Part shown: piece by piece, positions 24,001-32,557 of the stretch | Position numbering within the stretch: the stretch's first letter is position 1 | How the letters are laid out: each line of letters starts with the position of its first letter | DNA from: Paramicrobacterium agarici | GTDB lineage: Bacteria > Actinomycetota > Actinomycetes > Actinomycetales > Microbacteriaceae | Direction: 5' to 3' | Length of the DNA stretch: 64,000 nucleotides | NCBI RefSeq assembly: GCF_002563955.1 | Contig: NZ_PDJE01000001.1 | Span: 2,976,001-3,040,000 of the forward strand | Translations under genes and position numbers: made by a program | The notes under the pieces: model-generated | The model's database searches: none | What the model saw: the letters and a program-made list of their open reading frames with translations, nothing else | What the model was told of the DNA's origin: nothing

Positions 24001-25095
24001 TCAGGAGGAGGATGCTGCCGCAGGTGCACGCGGCGACACCGCCTCCTTCTTCTTCGAGGAGCGCTTTGTCTTGACTTCGACGGCGTTGAGCATGACGGCC
24101 AGCACAATGACCGCGCCCTTGAACACCATCTGCCAGTACTCGGAGACGCCGACGATCACGAGGCCGTCGCCGAGGAAGCCGATCACGAACGCACCGAGCA
24201 ATGTGCCGCGAATCGTGCCTTTTCCACCCATGAGCGATGCTCCGCCGATGACGACGGCGGCGATGGCCGTGAGCTCGTAGGAGTCTCCCGCCTGCGGGGT
24301 CGCGCTCGTGAGCTCAGATGTGAGGATGAGTCCCGCTGCTCCCGCGAACAGGCCGGCGAGCACATAGACGCTTACCTGCACCTTCTTGACGGGGATGCCG
24401 GAGAGCGCTGCCGCGCGCTCGTTGCCACCCGACGCGTACAGCCAGCGGCCGAACGGGGACTTGTTCAGCACCATGCTCATGATCGCGGCGATCACGATCA
24501 TGACGATGACGCCGATGGGAATGATCCAGATCGAGTTGAAGCCGACCCAGTTGAACCCGGTGTTGCCGAGCGCCTCTTCACCGCGGAGCTTGGGGAACGT
24601 GCGGCCGTTCGTGATCAGCAGCGCGATTCCGCGCACGACGTACATCATGCCGAGGGTGGCGACGAACGGAGCCACCTTGAACCGCGCGACGAGCATGCCG
24701 TTCACCCAGCCGACGGCGGCACCGACGGCGAGGGAGATGAGCACGACGACCCAGACGGCAGGGTACGCGATCGCCTCTGTGAGCGGCAGATCGACCCCCT
24801 GCAGCAGGTACCCGGCGACAACCCCCGAGAGCGCGACCGTCGACCCGACGGACAGGTCGATGCCCGCGTTGAGGATGACCATGAGCATCCCGATCGCGAG
24901 AATCGCGTTCACGGCGACGTGGCGGGTCATGACGATCAGGTTGTCAACCGTGAAGAAGTTGTCCGAGAGGAACGAGAACACGATGATGATGACGAGAAGG
25001 GCGATGAATGCGCGCCCCTCAAGCAACACCTGACCGATCGTCATTCCTTCGGGAAGGAGCCCCCGCTTCTTGGGAGCTGTTTCCGTGGCGTTCAT
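24001..25095 (-). CDS. RbsC-like ABC permease
   Basis: 364 residues, about ten membrane helices. I-L-N-A-G-I-D-L-S-V-G-S and G-G-N-E-R-A-A-A-L-S-G are the RbsC-family motifs; the latter contacts the ATPase. A charged tail of about 25 residues follows. Its ATG overlaps the ATPase stop (ATGA), so the two are coupled. Forms the membrane channel of the importer, probably as a homodimer. Confidence 0.92.
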   Translation of the reverse strand: MNATETAPKKRGLLPEGMTIGQVLLEGRAFIALLVIIIVFSFLSDNFFTVDNLIVMTRHVAVNAILAIGMLMVILNAGIDLSVGSTVALSGVVAGYLLQGVDLPLTEAIAYPAVWVVVLISLAVGAAVGWVNGMLVARFKVAPFVATLGMMYVVRGIALLITNGRTFPKLRGEEALGNTGFNWVGFNSIWIIPIGVIVMIVIAAIMSMVLNKSPFGRWLYASGGNERAAALSGIPVKKVQVSVYVLAGLFAGAAGLILTSELTSATPQAGDSYELTAIAAVVIGGASLMGGKGTIRGTLLGAFVIGFLGDGLVIVGVSEYWQMVFKGAVIVLAVMLNAVEVKTKRSSKKKEAVSPRAPAAASSS

Positions 25096-26639
25096 GAGAG
25101 TGTTCCGTTCGTTTCTTCGACCGCCTCGCCAGACGCGGCCATGATGTCTTCTTTCGTCGCCTCAGACGAGTGGAATTCGGCGACAACAGAGCCCTTGCTC
25201 ATGACGAGCACGCGGTTCGCGACGCCGAGGCACTCGGTCACCTCAGAGGTGCTGTAGAGCACGGCGAGACCGTCTTTCGCCATTTCGGCGAGCAGATGGA
25301 AGACCTCGGTCTTCGCGCCGATATCGATTCCGCGGCTCGGCTCGTCGAGCAGGATCACCTTGGGGCCGGTCTGCAGGATCTTGCCGATCACGACCTTCTG
25401 CTGGTTTCCGCCGGAGAGTGAGGTGATGGGTGCGCGCGGCCCCGCGGTCTTGATGTGCACGTCGGCGATGCTCTTGAGGTTGCGCTTGTGCTCTTTCTTG
25501 TCGTCGAGCCACGACGCTTTCGAGATCGCGGGAAGACTTGCGAGTGAGAGATTGCGGCCGACGGACAGCGCCTGGATCATCCCGTCGCGCTGCCGGTCCT
25601 CTGGCACAAGTGCGAGGCCCGACGCGATGCGGTCGCCTACGGAGAGTCCCGCGAGGTCGTCACCGTCAACGGTGAAGTTCCCCTCGACAATGTCTCCCCT
25701 GCCGGCAAGAGCCTCGAGCAGCTCTGTCCGTCCGGCCCCCATAAGCCCGTAGATGCAGACGATCTCGCCCTTGCGCACCTGCAGGTCCACGCCGTAGACG
25801 GCCAGGCGCTCCGGGTTGGTGGCGTCAACGACGCTGACGCCGTTGACGTCGAGGGCGACGTCGCCGAAGCCCGCCTCGTCCGGCGGTGTGCCGAGGTCGA
25901 ACTCGGCGCCGACCATCTGCCTCACGATCCACGGCAGGTCGACGTTCGATACCGGCTCTGTCGCGACAAGCTCGCCGTCGCGGAAGACGACGCAGTAGTC
26001 GGAGACCTGCAGCGCCTCCTCGAGGTGGTGCGAGATGTAGACGATCGAGACACCGTCTGCGCGCAGATCGTTGATCACCTTGAACAGCACGTCAACCTCT
26101 GAAGCACTCAGTGCCGACGTCGGCTCGTCCATGATGAGGATGCGCGCGTCTTGCGACAGCGAACGCGCGATCTCAACGATCTGCTGCTGCCCGAGCCGGA
26201 GCTCAGAGACGCTGGCGCGCGGGCTGATGTCTTCTTCGAGCCGGCTCATAAGCTCGGCGACGATCTTCTCTTCTGCGGCGTAATCGACGGTTCCCGCTGG
26301 AGTGCGCAGCTCTCTGCCCATGAAGATGTTGTCGCGCACGTTGAGGTTCGGTGCGAGACTCAGCTCCTGGTGAATGATCGAGATTCCGCGGTCTGTCGCC
26401 TCTGTCGTCGACGCGAACTCAACCGGCTCGCCGTAGAGCTCCAGGGTGCCGCCCGTCGGCTTCTCGACTCCCGAGAGAATGCGCATGAGCGTCGATTTTC
26501 CGGCCCCGTTCTCGCCGAACAGGGTCGTCACCTTGCCGCGATGGATCTCGAAGTTCACGCCCTTAAGCGCACGGGTCGCGCCGTAGGTCTTCGAGATGTT
26601 CTGCGCGCGCAGGATCACCTCGTCGGAATGCGCCGTCAT
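25092..26639 (-). CDS. RbsA-like sugar ABC transporter ATPase (two domains)
   Basis: 515 residues, two fused ATPase domains as in RbsA/MglA. Domain 1: G-E-N-G-A-G-K-S-T, signature L-R-L-G-Q-Q, Walker B I-L-I-M-D-E-P-T-S-A-L. Domain 2: degenerate Walker A G-L-M-G-A-G-R-T-E-L, L-S-G-G-N-Q-Q-K and V-I-L-L-D-E-P-S-R-G-I-D-I-G, as normal for the family. Drives import with the permease and binding protein. Overlaps DUF2291 upstream and the permease downstream, both by ATGA. Confidence 0.94.
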   Translation of the reverse strand: MTAHSDEVILRAQNISKTYGATRALKGVNFEIHRGKVTTLFGENGAGKSTLMRILSGVEKPTGGTLELYGEPVEFASTTEATDRGISIIHQELSLAPNLNVRDNIFMGRELRTPAGTVDYAAEEKIVAELMSRLEEDISPRASVSELRLGQQQIVEIARSLSQDARILIMDEPTSALSASEVDVLFKVINDLRADGVSIVYISHHLEEALQVSDYCVVFRDGELVATEPVSNVDLPWIVRQMVGAEFDLGTPPDEAGFGDVALDVNGVSVVDATNPERLAVYGVDLQVRKGEIVCIYGLMGAGRTELLEALAGRGDIVEGNFTVDGDDLAGLSVGDRIASGLALVPEDRQRDGMIQALSVGRNLSLASLPAISKASWLDDKKEHKRNLKSIADVHIKTAGPRAPITSLSGGNQQKVVIGKILQTGPKVILLDEPSRGIDIGAKTEVFHLLAEMAKDGLAVLYSTSEVTECLGVANRVLVMSKGSVVAEFHSSEATKEDIMAASGEAVEETNGTLS

Positions 26640-27289
26640 TTGCCGACCTCGAGCGAGACGGGCGTCACGACGATCAGCTGAGGGTTGAGCGGCGCGGTGG
26701 CTCCTGTGACGGTGACGGTCTTGCCGACGAGGGACTCGACGTCGATCGGGTCGAGCACACTCTCCTTCATCATCTGGTTGAAGACGGCACCGACTTCCTG
26801 GTAATCGAGCTGGTTGGTGAACATCGAGAATGACACCTCGCCTGTCGCGTCGCGCAGGGCCGTTCCGATGATGCCCGGGTTTCCGGTCTGGATCGCCGCC
26901 TGGGATTCGTCGGGCATGCCCTCGACATCGACGAGCAGATTTCCGGCTTCAGCGTCGTATTCGCTCACGACGCCCGTGAACGACACGGAGTACGTGGGTG
27001 ACGGGCCATCGCCGACGCCGTACTCTTCTGCGGCAGCGGCCGGGTCGTCGGCGAGTGCCTGCGCGACTTTCGGGAGCTCGACGGCGTTCTCGGTGATGCC
27101 GGCGACGATCAGGGATTCGTAGTTCTCTTCGGCGAAGACCTTCGGGTCATTGCCCGACGACGACGCCTCGGCGGCTTCGTCCGGAGTGAGGTACGTGGTT
27201 CCGATGGTCCCCATGGCGACGACCGTGATCACGGCGATCGCAGCGATGATCCACGGGGATTTGCGGGACCTCTTCTGTGCGTTCGACAC
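26636..27289 (-). CDS. DUF2291-like membrane-anchored protein of sugar importer operon
   Basis: 217 residues. One N-terminal membrane anchor (about 11-33) after a basic K-R-S-R-K-S start; the rest is outside the cell, with V-S-F-T-G-V-V, L-V-D-V-E-G and T-V-T-V-T-G-A strands suggesting an OB-like fold. DUF2291 proteins occur in actinobacterial and proteobacterial operons with RbsABC-type importers; their role is unknown. GTG at 27289 after GAGGAAG. Overlaps the ATPase gene, so it is part of the transport unit. Confidence 0.75.
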   Translation of the reverse strand: MSNAQKRSRKSPWIIAAIAVITVVAMGTIGTTYLTPDEAAEASSSGNDPKVFAEENYESLIVAGITENAVELPKVAQALADDPAAAAEEYGVGDGPSPTYSVSFTGVVSEYDAEAGNLLVDVEGMPDESQAAIQTGNPGIIGTALRDATGEVSFSMFTNQLDYQEVGAVFNQMMKESVLDPIDVESLVGKTVTVTGATAPLNPQLIVVTPVSLEVGK

Positions 27290-27316
27290 TTGTTGTCTTC
27301 CTCTGGCTGGGGGCGG

Positions 27317-27347
27317 GCGGCCGCCGGAGCATGCTCTCGGCGGCCGC
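27317..27347 (-). other. Intercistronic GC-rich hairpin
   Basis: GCGGCCGCCG pairs with CGGCGGCCGC, topped by GAGC/GCTC, between the dehydrogenase stop and the DUF2291 start. Probably an mRNA processing or stability element within the operon. Confidence 0.4.
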
Positions 27348-27363
27348 GATGGCGGCCTTTCGG

Positions 27364-28401
27364 CTAGATGTCGAGCAGAACGCGCGACTCGGTGTCGTTC
27401 GGGCGGATCTGCAGCTTGCGGCCGGTGCCCGCGCGGAACTTCTCAAGGGCGCTGGAGTACTCGTCGAGGGTGAACGAGTGGCTGATCATGGGGGTCGGGT
27501 TGATCGCGCCTGCCTCGAACATCGCCACGGCGCGGCCGAAGGTGTTGAGCACGGCCATGGTGCCGACGATGTTGATCTCGTCGCGGTACACGCGGAACGG
27601 CGAGTAGTGGGCTGTCGCCTCTGCCGGCGCGACGCCGAAGTGCTGGAAGGTGCCTCCGGCCTTGACGCGGGGCAGCGCGTCTTCGATGGCGGGAATGGCT
27701 CCCGTGCAGTCGATCACGACGTCCCACTTCTCGATGCCGAGCTCACGGGAGGCATCGTCTGCCTTCGTGTAGGTGTTCTCGACGCCGACGTCGCGCGCGG
27801 CCTGCAGGCGGCCCTCGTTGAGGTCGACGACCGTCACGCTCGCGGCACCCGCACGCGGTGCGAGCTGGGCCATGAGCAGGCCCATCGTGCCTGCACCGTA
27901 GATGAGGTAGGTCTCGCCCATGCGACGCGGGAGCAGGTCGTACCCGCGAATCGCGCACGCGAGCGGCTCGATGAGCGCGGCCTCGTGAATGTCGGTTTCG
28001 GGACGCAGCTTGAATACGTTGGCGCGCGGTGCGGACAGGTACTCAGCCGAGGCACCGTCGCTCGCGACAACGCCGAGGCCGTTCCACGAGCGGCAGAGGT
28101 TCTGGCGGCCGTTGAGGCAGAACTCGCACTCGCCGCACGTCGTGCTCGGGTTGATCGCGACGTGGTCGCCGACCGCGATATCTGCGACGTCCGCTCCCAC
28201 AGCCGTGACGACGCCCGTCGCCTCGTGCCCGGGGATGAGCGGATAGACCGTTCCCTCGAACTCGCCGTCGAAAACGTGCGTGTCTGTGCCGCAGATGCCG
28301 ACGGCGGCGACCTTCAGCACGACGTCATTCGCACCGGGCTCCGGTGCGTCTACCTCTTTCAGCGCCAGGTTATGTGCGTCTTCAAAAACTATTGCTCGCA
28401 T
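27364..28401 (-). CDS. Zinc-dependent polyol dehydrogenase (possible erythritol/threitol dehydrogenase)
   Basis: 345 residues, medium-chain dehydrogenase. Catalytic zinc: C-G-T-D-T-H, G-H-E-A; structural zinc: four cysteines in C-G-E-C-E-F-C-L and N-L-C are all present. NAD fold G-A-G-T-M-G-L. First gene of the importer operon, divergent from the kinase gene at 28685. Known tetritol pathways use such an enzyme (EltD) to turn erythritol or L-threitol into L-erythrulose, which the neighbouring kinase would take. Role by context; D-arabinitol-type substrates are also possible. Confidence 0.75.
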   Translation of the reverse strand: MRAIVFEDAHNLALKEVDAPEPGANDVVLKVAAVGICGTDTHVFDGEFEGTVYPLIPGHEATGVVTAVGADVADIAVGDHVAINPSTTCGECEFCLNGRQNLCRSWNGLGVVASDGASAEYLSAPRANVFKLRPETDIHEAALIEPLACAIRGYDLLPRRMGETYLIYGAGTMGLLMAQLAPRAGAASVTVVDLNEGRLQAARDVGVENTYTKADDASRELGIEKWDVVIDCTGAIPAIEDALPRVKAGGTFQHFGVAPAEATAHYSPFRVYRDEINIVGTMAVLNTFGRAVAMFEAGAINPTPMISHSFTLDEYSSALEKFRAGTGRKLQIRPNDTESRVLLDI

Positions 28402-28514
28402 GGCCGGTGACCTTCCCGCCGATCGCTCGTGGATCGGCTCACGATCCCGATGGCCGTGGTTCGCGAGGGGTGCTGCCCACGTCCTTGGGGAGTGCTATTC
28501 GATACATCTAACGT

Positions 28515-28546
28515 ACCGTTTTATCAGGTACGCCACCGTTCTATCA
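28515..28546. promoter_or_regulatory. Two 12-bp direct repeats upstream of divergent polyol operons
   Basis: ACCGTTTTATCA (28515-28526) and ACCGTTCTATCA (28535-28546) differ at one base and are exactly 20 bp apart, two helical turns, so they present the same face of DNA. Nearby, at 28573-28584, is the perfect palindrome ATGTTAGAACAT, and CGATAA/TTATCG flank it at 28567-28572 and 28601-28606. The AT-rich island (about 28500-28630) stands out and must hold both promoters. Candidate operators for the DeoR-type regulator at 22097. Confidence 0.55.
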
Positions 28547-28684
28547 CAAATACGCGCCCTGCGCACCGATAAATGTTAGAACATCCGTGTTAGTTTGTGA
28601 TTATCGCATTTTGAGTGAGATATTCGAAGTGCGAGAAATCTCAGCGATGGCATGCAAGAGCCGTCTCGACGACGAGGAGTGACG

Positions 28685-30409
28685 ATGACCCGGCTGTGGA
28701 ACGATCCGGCTGATTTCGCCGATGAGATGGTCGATGGGTTCGTGCGCGCGCACGGACGGTGGGTGCGCAAGGTCACGGGCGGGGTCGCCCGTTCGACGCA
28801 ATCCGCCGACCCCACAGTGTCGCTCGTCATCGGCGGCGGTTCCGGCCACTACCCCGCGTTCGCCGGACTCGTCGGCCCGGGCCTCGCACACGGTGCCGCC
28901 ATGGGAAACCTGTTCGCATCGCCCTCGGCGCATCAGGTGGAGTCGGTTGCCCGCGCGGCCGATCAGGGCCGCGGCATCCTCTTCAGCTACGGCAACTACG
29001 CCGGGGATGTGCTCCACTTCAATGCCGCGCAGGATGCCCTGCGCGAGGCCGGCATCGATTGCCGTACGGTGACCGTCACCGATGACATCTTCAGCGCCAA
29101 GCCGAACGAGCGCGAGAAGCGCCGGGGCATCGCCGGGGATCTCACGGTCTTCAAGACGGCGGGTGCAGCGGCAGCATCCGGATTCCCACTCGACGATGTC
29201 GAGCGCATCGCCCGAACCGCCAACGACCGCACCCGCTCCATGGGCGTCGCCTTCACCGGCTGCACGCTCCCCGGCGCCGACGAGCCGCTGTTCACCGTTC
29301 CCGAGGGCCGCATGGCGATCGGACTTGGCATCCACGGCGAACCCGGAATCGACGAGACCGACATTCCCACCGCGAACGAGCTCGCCGAGCTCTTCGTCAG
29401 CCGGCTTCTCGACGACGCCGAGATCCCCGAGAACGTCACCGTCGACGGAGCGCGCGTTGTTCCCATTCTCAACGGTCTCGGCTCGGTCAAGAGCGAAGAG
29501 CTCTTCGTCGTCTACGCCCGCATCGCCGAGCTGCTCGACGAACGCGGCCTAACGGTCGTCGACCCGCAGGTCGGCGAGTTCTGCACGAGCTTTGACATGG
29601 CCGGCGCCTCGCTCACGCTCTTCTGGCTTGACGACGAGCTCGAGCAGCTCTGGTCCGCACCCGCCGACACTCCCGCGTACCGCACGGGCAACGTCGATTC
29701 AACGGCTCTCACGACGGTGACGACAGAGGATGCCGCCGAGAGCGACGAGCTTCCCGACGCCGACGAGGCATCGGCAGACGTCGCCGCCCGCATCGCGGAG
29801 CTTCTCGCCGTGGTGCGCGACGTCGTCGACGAGAACGTCGCCGAGCTGGGCCGCATCGACGCGATCGCCGGTGACGGCGACCACGGAATCGGCATGCAGC
29901 GCGGCACGGTCGCCGCAGCCGGTACGGCGGCGTCCCTCGCGGAGAAGCGCGCGGGAGCAGCGTCCCTTCTCGCACGCAGCGGCGACGCATGGTCGGATCG
30001 CGCGGGCGGCACCTCTGGAGCGCTCTGGGGCGTGATTCTTCGCACCATCGGCGACCACCTCGGAGACGCCGGCCGCCCCGATGCGGCGACGATCAGCGCG
30101 GGAGTGTCCCACGCCGCGCGCGCCGTCATGGACTACGGCAAGGCAGCGGTCGGCGACAAGACCATGGTCGATGCGCTCGTGCCGTTCGCCGAGGAACTGC
30201 ACCGTGCGGTTGACGCGGGCAGCACGCTGACAGAAGCCTGGACCGACGCCGCACGCGCGGCAACCGAGGCCGCGGAGGCGACGGCCGATCTCCTGCCCGC
30301 AATGGGCCGCGCCCGGTCGCACGGCGAGAAGGCGCTCGGCGTGCGCGACCCGGGAGCCGTCTCATTCGCTCTGATCACCACGCGCATCGCGGCCGAGCTC
30401 GGTCGCTGA
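28685..30409 (+). CDS. lerK: DhaK-DhaL fusion kinase, probable L-erythrulose kinase
   Basis: 574 residues. The DhaK part (about 1-330) has G-G-G-S-G-H-Y-P, G-D-V-L-H-F and G-I-H-G-E-P-G with the His that holds the keto substrate; the DhaL part (about 370-574) has A-G-D-G-D-H-G-I-G-M and G-G-T-S-G-A-L-W-G for ATP and magnesium. Plain dihydroxyacetone kinases share this layout, but the next two genes encode an RpiB-type and a TIM-type isomerase, exactly the set known to convert L-erythrulose 1-phosphate to D-erythrose 4-phosphate. I therefore favour LerK. AGGAG precedes the ATG at 28685 by five bases. Dihydroxyacetone kinase is the alternative. Confidence 0.72.
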   Translation: MTRLWNDPADFADEMVDGFVRAHGRWVRKVTGGVARSTQSADPTVSLVIGGGSGHYPAFAGLVGPGLAHGAAMGNLFASPSAHQVESVARAADQGRGILFSYGNYAGDVLHFNAAQDALREAGIDCRTVTVTDDIFSAKPNEREKRRGIAGDLTVFKTAGAAAASGFPLDDVERIARTANDRTRSMGVAFTGCTLPGADEPLFTVPEGRMAIGLGIHGEPGIDETDIPTANELAELFVSRLLDDAEIPENVTVDGARVVPILNGLGSVKSEELFVVYARIAELLDERGLTVVDPQVGEFCTSFDMAGASLTLFWLDDELEQLWSAPADTPAYRTGNVDSTALTTVTTEDAAESDELPDADEASADVAARIAELLAVVRDVVDENVAELGRIDAIAGDGDHGIGMQRGTVAAAGTAASLAEKRAGAASLLARSGDAWSDRAGGTSGALWGVILRTIGDHLGDAGRPDAATISAGVSHAARAVMDYGKAAVGDKTMVDALVPFAEELHRAVDAGSTLTEAWTDAARAATEAAEATADLLPAMGRARSHGEKALGVRDPGAVSFALITTRIAAELGR

Positions 30410-30442
30410 TCGAGACACCTGAAACCGAAAGCAGAGGACACC

Positions 30443-30901
30443 ATGACTGGACTGAGAATCGTGGTCGGCGGAGACGACGCCGGCTTCGCCTACAAAGAGC
30501 GCATCAAAGAAGACCTGCAGAACGACCCGCGGGTCGCATCGGTGACCGACGTGGGAGTGGATGCCGACAGTCACACGAACTACCCCCACATCGCCGTCGA
30601 CGCGGCGCGCCTCGTGGCCGACGGCGAGGCGGACAGGGCCATGCTGATCTGCGGAACGGGACTTGGCGTCGCAATCGCCGCGAACAAGGTCAAGGGAATT
30701 CGCGCCGTGACCGCGCACGACAGCTACTCCGTTGAGCGCTCGGTGCTCTCGAACAACGCGCAGGTGCTCTGCATGGGTCAGCGCGTCGTCGGAATCGAGC
30801 TCGCTCGGCGCCTCGTGAGCGAGTGGCTCGACTACACCTTCGACCCGACCAGCGCGTCGAACGAGAAGGTGCAGGACATCTGCGCCTACGAGGGCGACTA
30901 G
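30443..30901 (+). CDS. derI: RpiB-type sugar-phosphate isomerase, probable D-erythrulose 4-phosphate isomerase
   Basis: 152 residues, RpiB/LacAB family. [13 protein letters not shown] is the active-site motif with the catalytic Cys, and [15 protein letters not shown] the second. The N-terminal motif, usually D-H-A-G in ribose 5-phosphate isomerase, is G-G-D-D-A-G-F here, pointing away from ordinary RpiB. In tetritol pathways DerI turns D-erythrulose 4-phosphate into D-erythrose 4-phosphate, an intermediate of the pentose phosphate route. AGAGGA precedes the ATG; the next gene starts right at its stop. Confidence 0.72.
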   Translation: MTGLRIVVGGDDAGFAYKERIKEDLQNDPRVASVTDVGVDADSHTNYPHIAVDAARLVADGEADRAMLICGTGLGVAIAANKVKGIRAVTAHDSYSVERSVLSNNAQVLCMGQRVVGIELARRLVSEWLDYTFDPTSASNEKVQDICAYEGD

Positions 30902-31666
30902 ATGCCCGCCGCGGGGCATCCGATCACACTCGGCATCAGCCTCAAGATGTACTTCGACCACGAGCGCACGCTCTCGTGGTGCCGTGGAGTCGCCGAGATC
31001 GCGCGAGCGCATGACGCCGTGCGGTCAGGCAGAGCTACCCTGTTCGCCATGCCCTCGTTCGTGTCGATCTCAGACGCGCGCGACATTCTCAATGGGGCGG
31101 CAGAAGTGGGCGCGCAGGACATCGCGGCAGACGACGCGGGGGCGTTCACGGGAGAAGTGAGCGGCCCGCAGCTCGTGCAGGTGGGCTGCCGCTATGCAGA
31201 GATCGGCCATGCCGAGCGGCGCACGCTGTTCGGCGAGACCGACGATCTCGTCGCGCGCAAACTCGCCGCCGCCGTGCGCAACGGCATCACCCCCGTGCTG
31301 TGCATCGGCGAGGAGCAGCAGCTGACTCCCGCGGCCGCCGCCGAGGCGTGCGCGGAGCAGATCGCCTCGGCAAGCGCCCGTCTCGACGACAGCGCGACGC
31401 GCATGATCGTCGCCTACGAGCCGCAGTGGGCGATCGGCCAGGCAGAGCCCGCGCCCACCGACTACGTGCGCGAGGTCGCGCAGCGCTTGCGCGGCACTCT
31501 CGACGCAAGCGGTCGGGAGTCCTCGTCCATCCTCTATGGCGGAAGCGCCGGCCCCGGTCTCATCACCGAGATCGCCGACAGCGTCGACGGCCTGTTCCTC
31601 GGCCGTTTCGCGCACGACCCGCACGCTCTCGAGCAGATCCTCGACGAGGTCGACGCGCTCGCGTGA
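30902..31666 (+). CDS. lerI: TIM-like isomerase, probable L-erythrulose 1-phosphate isomerase
   Basis: 254 residues, triosephosphate-isomerase fold. Catalytic Lys (in S-L-K-M), His (E-I-G-H-A-E-R-R) and Glu (A-Y-E-P-Q-W-A-I-G) are kept, as is the phosphate loop Y-G-G-S-A-G. The usual N-W-K-M of glycolytic TIM is S-L-K-M, so the substrate pocket differs. Known LerI enzymes convert L-erythrulose 1-phosphate to D-erythrulose 4-phosphate. Starts immediately after derI, with a terminator hairpin overlapping its stop codon. Confidence 0.72.
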   Translation: MPAAGHPITLGISLKMYFDHERTLSWCRGVAEIARAHDAVRSGRATLFAMPSFVSISDARDILNGAAEVGAQDIAADDAGAFTGEVSGPQLVQVGCRYAEIGHAERRTLFGETDDLVARKLAAAVRNGITPVLCIGEEQQLTPAAAAEACAEQIASASARLDDSATRMIVAYEPQWAIGQAEPAPTDYVREVAQRLRGTLDASGRESSSILYGGSAGPGLITEIADSVDGLFLGRFAHDPHALEQILDEVDALA

Positions 31667-31693
31667 GGCTGCCTGGGGCGCACAGGCAGCCTC
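31665..31693. terminator. Bidirectional terminator between lerI and apnO
   Basis: GAGGCTGCCTG (31665-31675) pairs perfectly with CAGGCAGCCTC (31683-31693) around a 7-nt loop. The first arm starts within the lerI stop codon and the second ends 6 bp from the convergent gene's stop. Confidence 0.7.
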
Positions 31694-31699
31694 GCGCGG

Positions 31700-32557
31700 C
31701 TATCTCGCGACGGCGTCAAGCCGCAGCATCCGCGCGAGCACGGTGTCGAGCTCGTCGTCGCGGAACACCTTCTTCCAGTCATCTTTGATGATCGACTCGC
31801 GGCCGTAGTCCATGGCGATCAGGCACGCGTCGGAGAACGGATTGTCACCGTTGAGCGAGTTGGCGAGTGCGACCTGCGTATGACCGAGCAGAATCGCCCG
31901 CGCGGCAGGCTCGGGAACCCCCATGGTGTGCACGGCCTCGTGCAGCGACTCCTTGAGCAGGCCCCCGATCATGCACGCGATCGTCTCGACGAGCGTCGGC
32001 TCGAGCTGCGCGAGCTGCTTGACGGTGACCCAGTGCACGTCGATGACCGGAGCGTAGATGACGCGCACGGCCTCTTCGGCGATCGCCTTCTTCTCAGCAT
32101 CCTCTGACTCGATGGCCGCGACGACGTCTTGCGGAGCGGCGATGCCGCCGAAGGTGTCGGCGTATTCCTCGGGCGTGTGACGCTCGAGGAAGATCGAGGG
32201 GTGGCAGGGGTGGGCAACCGCGAAGACGACATCGTCGCGGGTGGCGAGCAGTCCCGCGTACGCTGCCGCTGGATCGAGCGTCAGGATGACGGCGCCCGGT
32301 TTCGCCTGCGGCACGAGCTCTGCCGACACCGCCTGCAGCGCGAGGTCGGGGACGGCGAGCACAACGACGTCTGCCTCGGCGACGGCGTCACTCGCGTCGG
32401 TGATCGTGCGGCCTGCCTCGCGCACGCGATCTTGGCCAGCGGGCGAGACCTCGCTGTAATACCCGTCGTGGCGTGACGTCGCGATGTTGTTAGACACTCG
32501 CATGCCCATCTTGCCGCCCGCGCCGATCACGGCGATGTTCAGCTGTGGCGTTGTCAT
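31700..32557 (-). CDS. apnO: Probable D-apionate oxidoisomerase
   Basis: 285 residues. NAD-binding Rossmann start I-A-V-I-G-A-G-G-K-M-G-M-R-V, then V-V-V-L-A-V-P-D, and an all-helical C-terminal domain of the phosphogluconate-dehydrogenase kind (H-P-C-H-P-S-I-F at the junction, K-Q-L-A-Q-L-E-P-T-L-V-E). This two-domain type includes ApnO, which oxidises and rearranges D-apionate to 3-oxo-isoapionate. Gene context agrees: OiaC-like gene overlapping upstream (ATGA), ApnL-like lactonase nearby, and LerK/LerI/DerI downstream. Symbol given on fold and context; another hydroxyacid dehydrogenase is possible. Confidence 0.68.
   Translation of the reverse strand: MTTPQLNIAVIGAGGKMGMRVSNNIATSRHDGYYSEVSPAGQDRVREAGRTITDASDAVAEADVVVLAVPDLALQAVSAELVPQAKPGAVILTLDPAAAYAGLLATRDDVVFAVAHPCHPSIFLERHTPEEYADTFGGIAAPQDVVAAIESEDAEKKAIAEEAVRVIYAPVIDVHWVTVKQLAQLEPTLVETIACMIGGLLKESLHEAVHTMGVPEPAARAILLGHTQVALANSLNGDNPFSDACLIAMDYGRESIIKDDWKKVFRDDELDTVLARMLRLDAVAR

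Noticed and set aside
28685..30409. Dihydroxyacetone kinase for the neighbouring glycerol genes
   Set aside because: Considered because glpK is near, but the kinase is co-transcribed with two tetrose-phosphate-type isomerases and lies 6 kb from glp; kept only as alternative.
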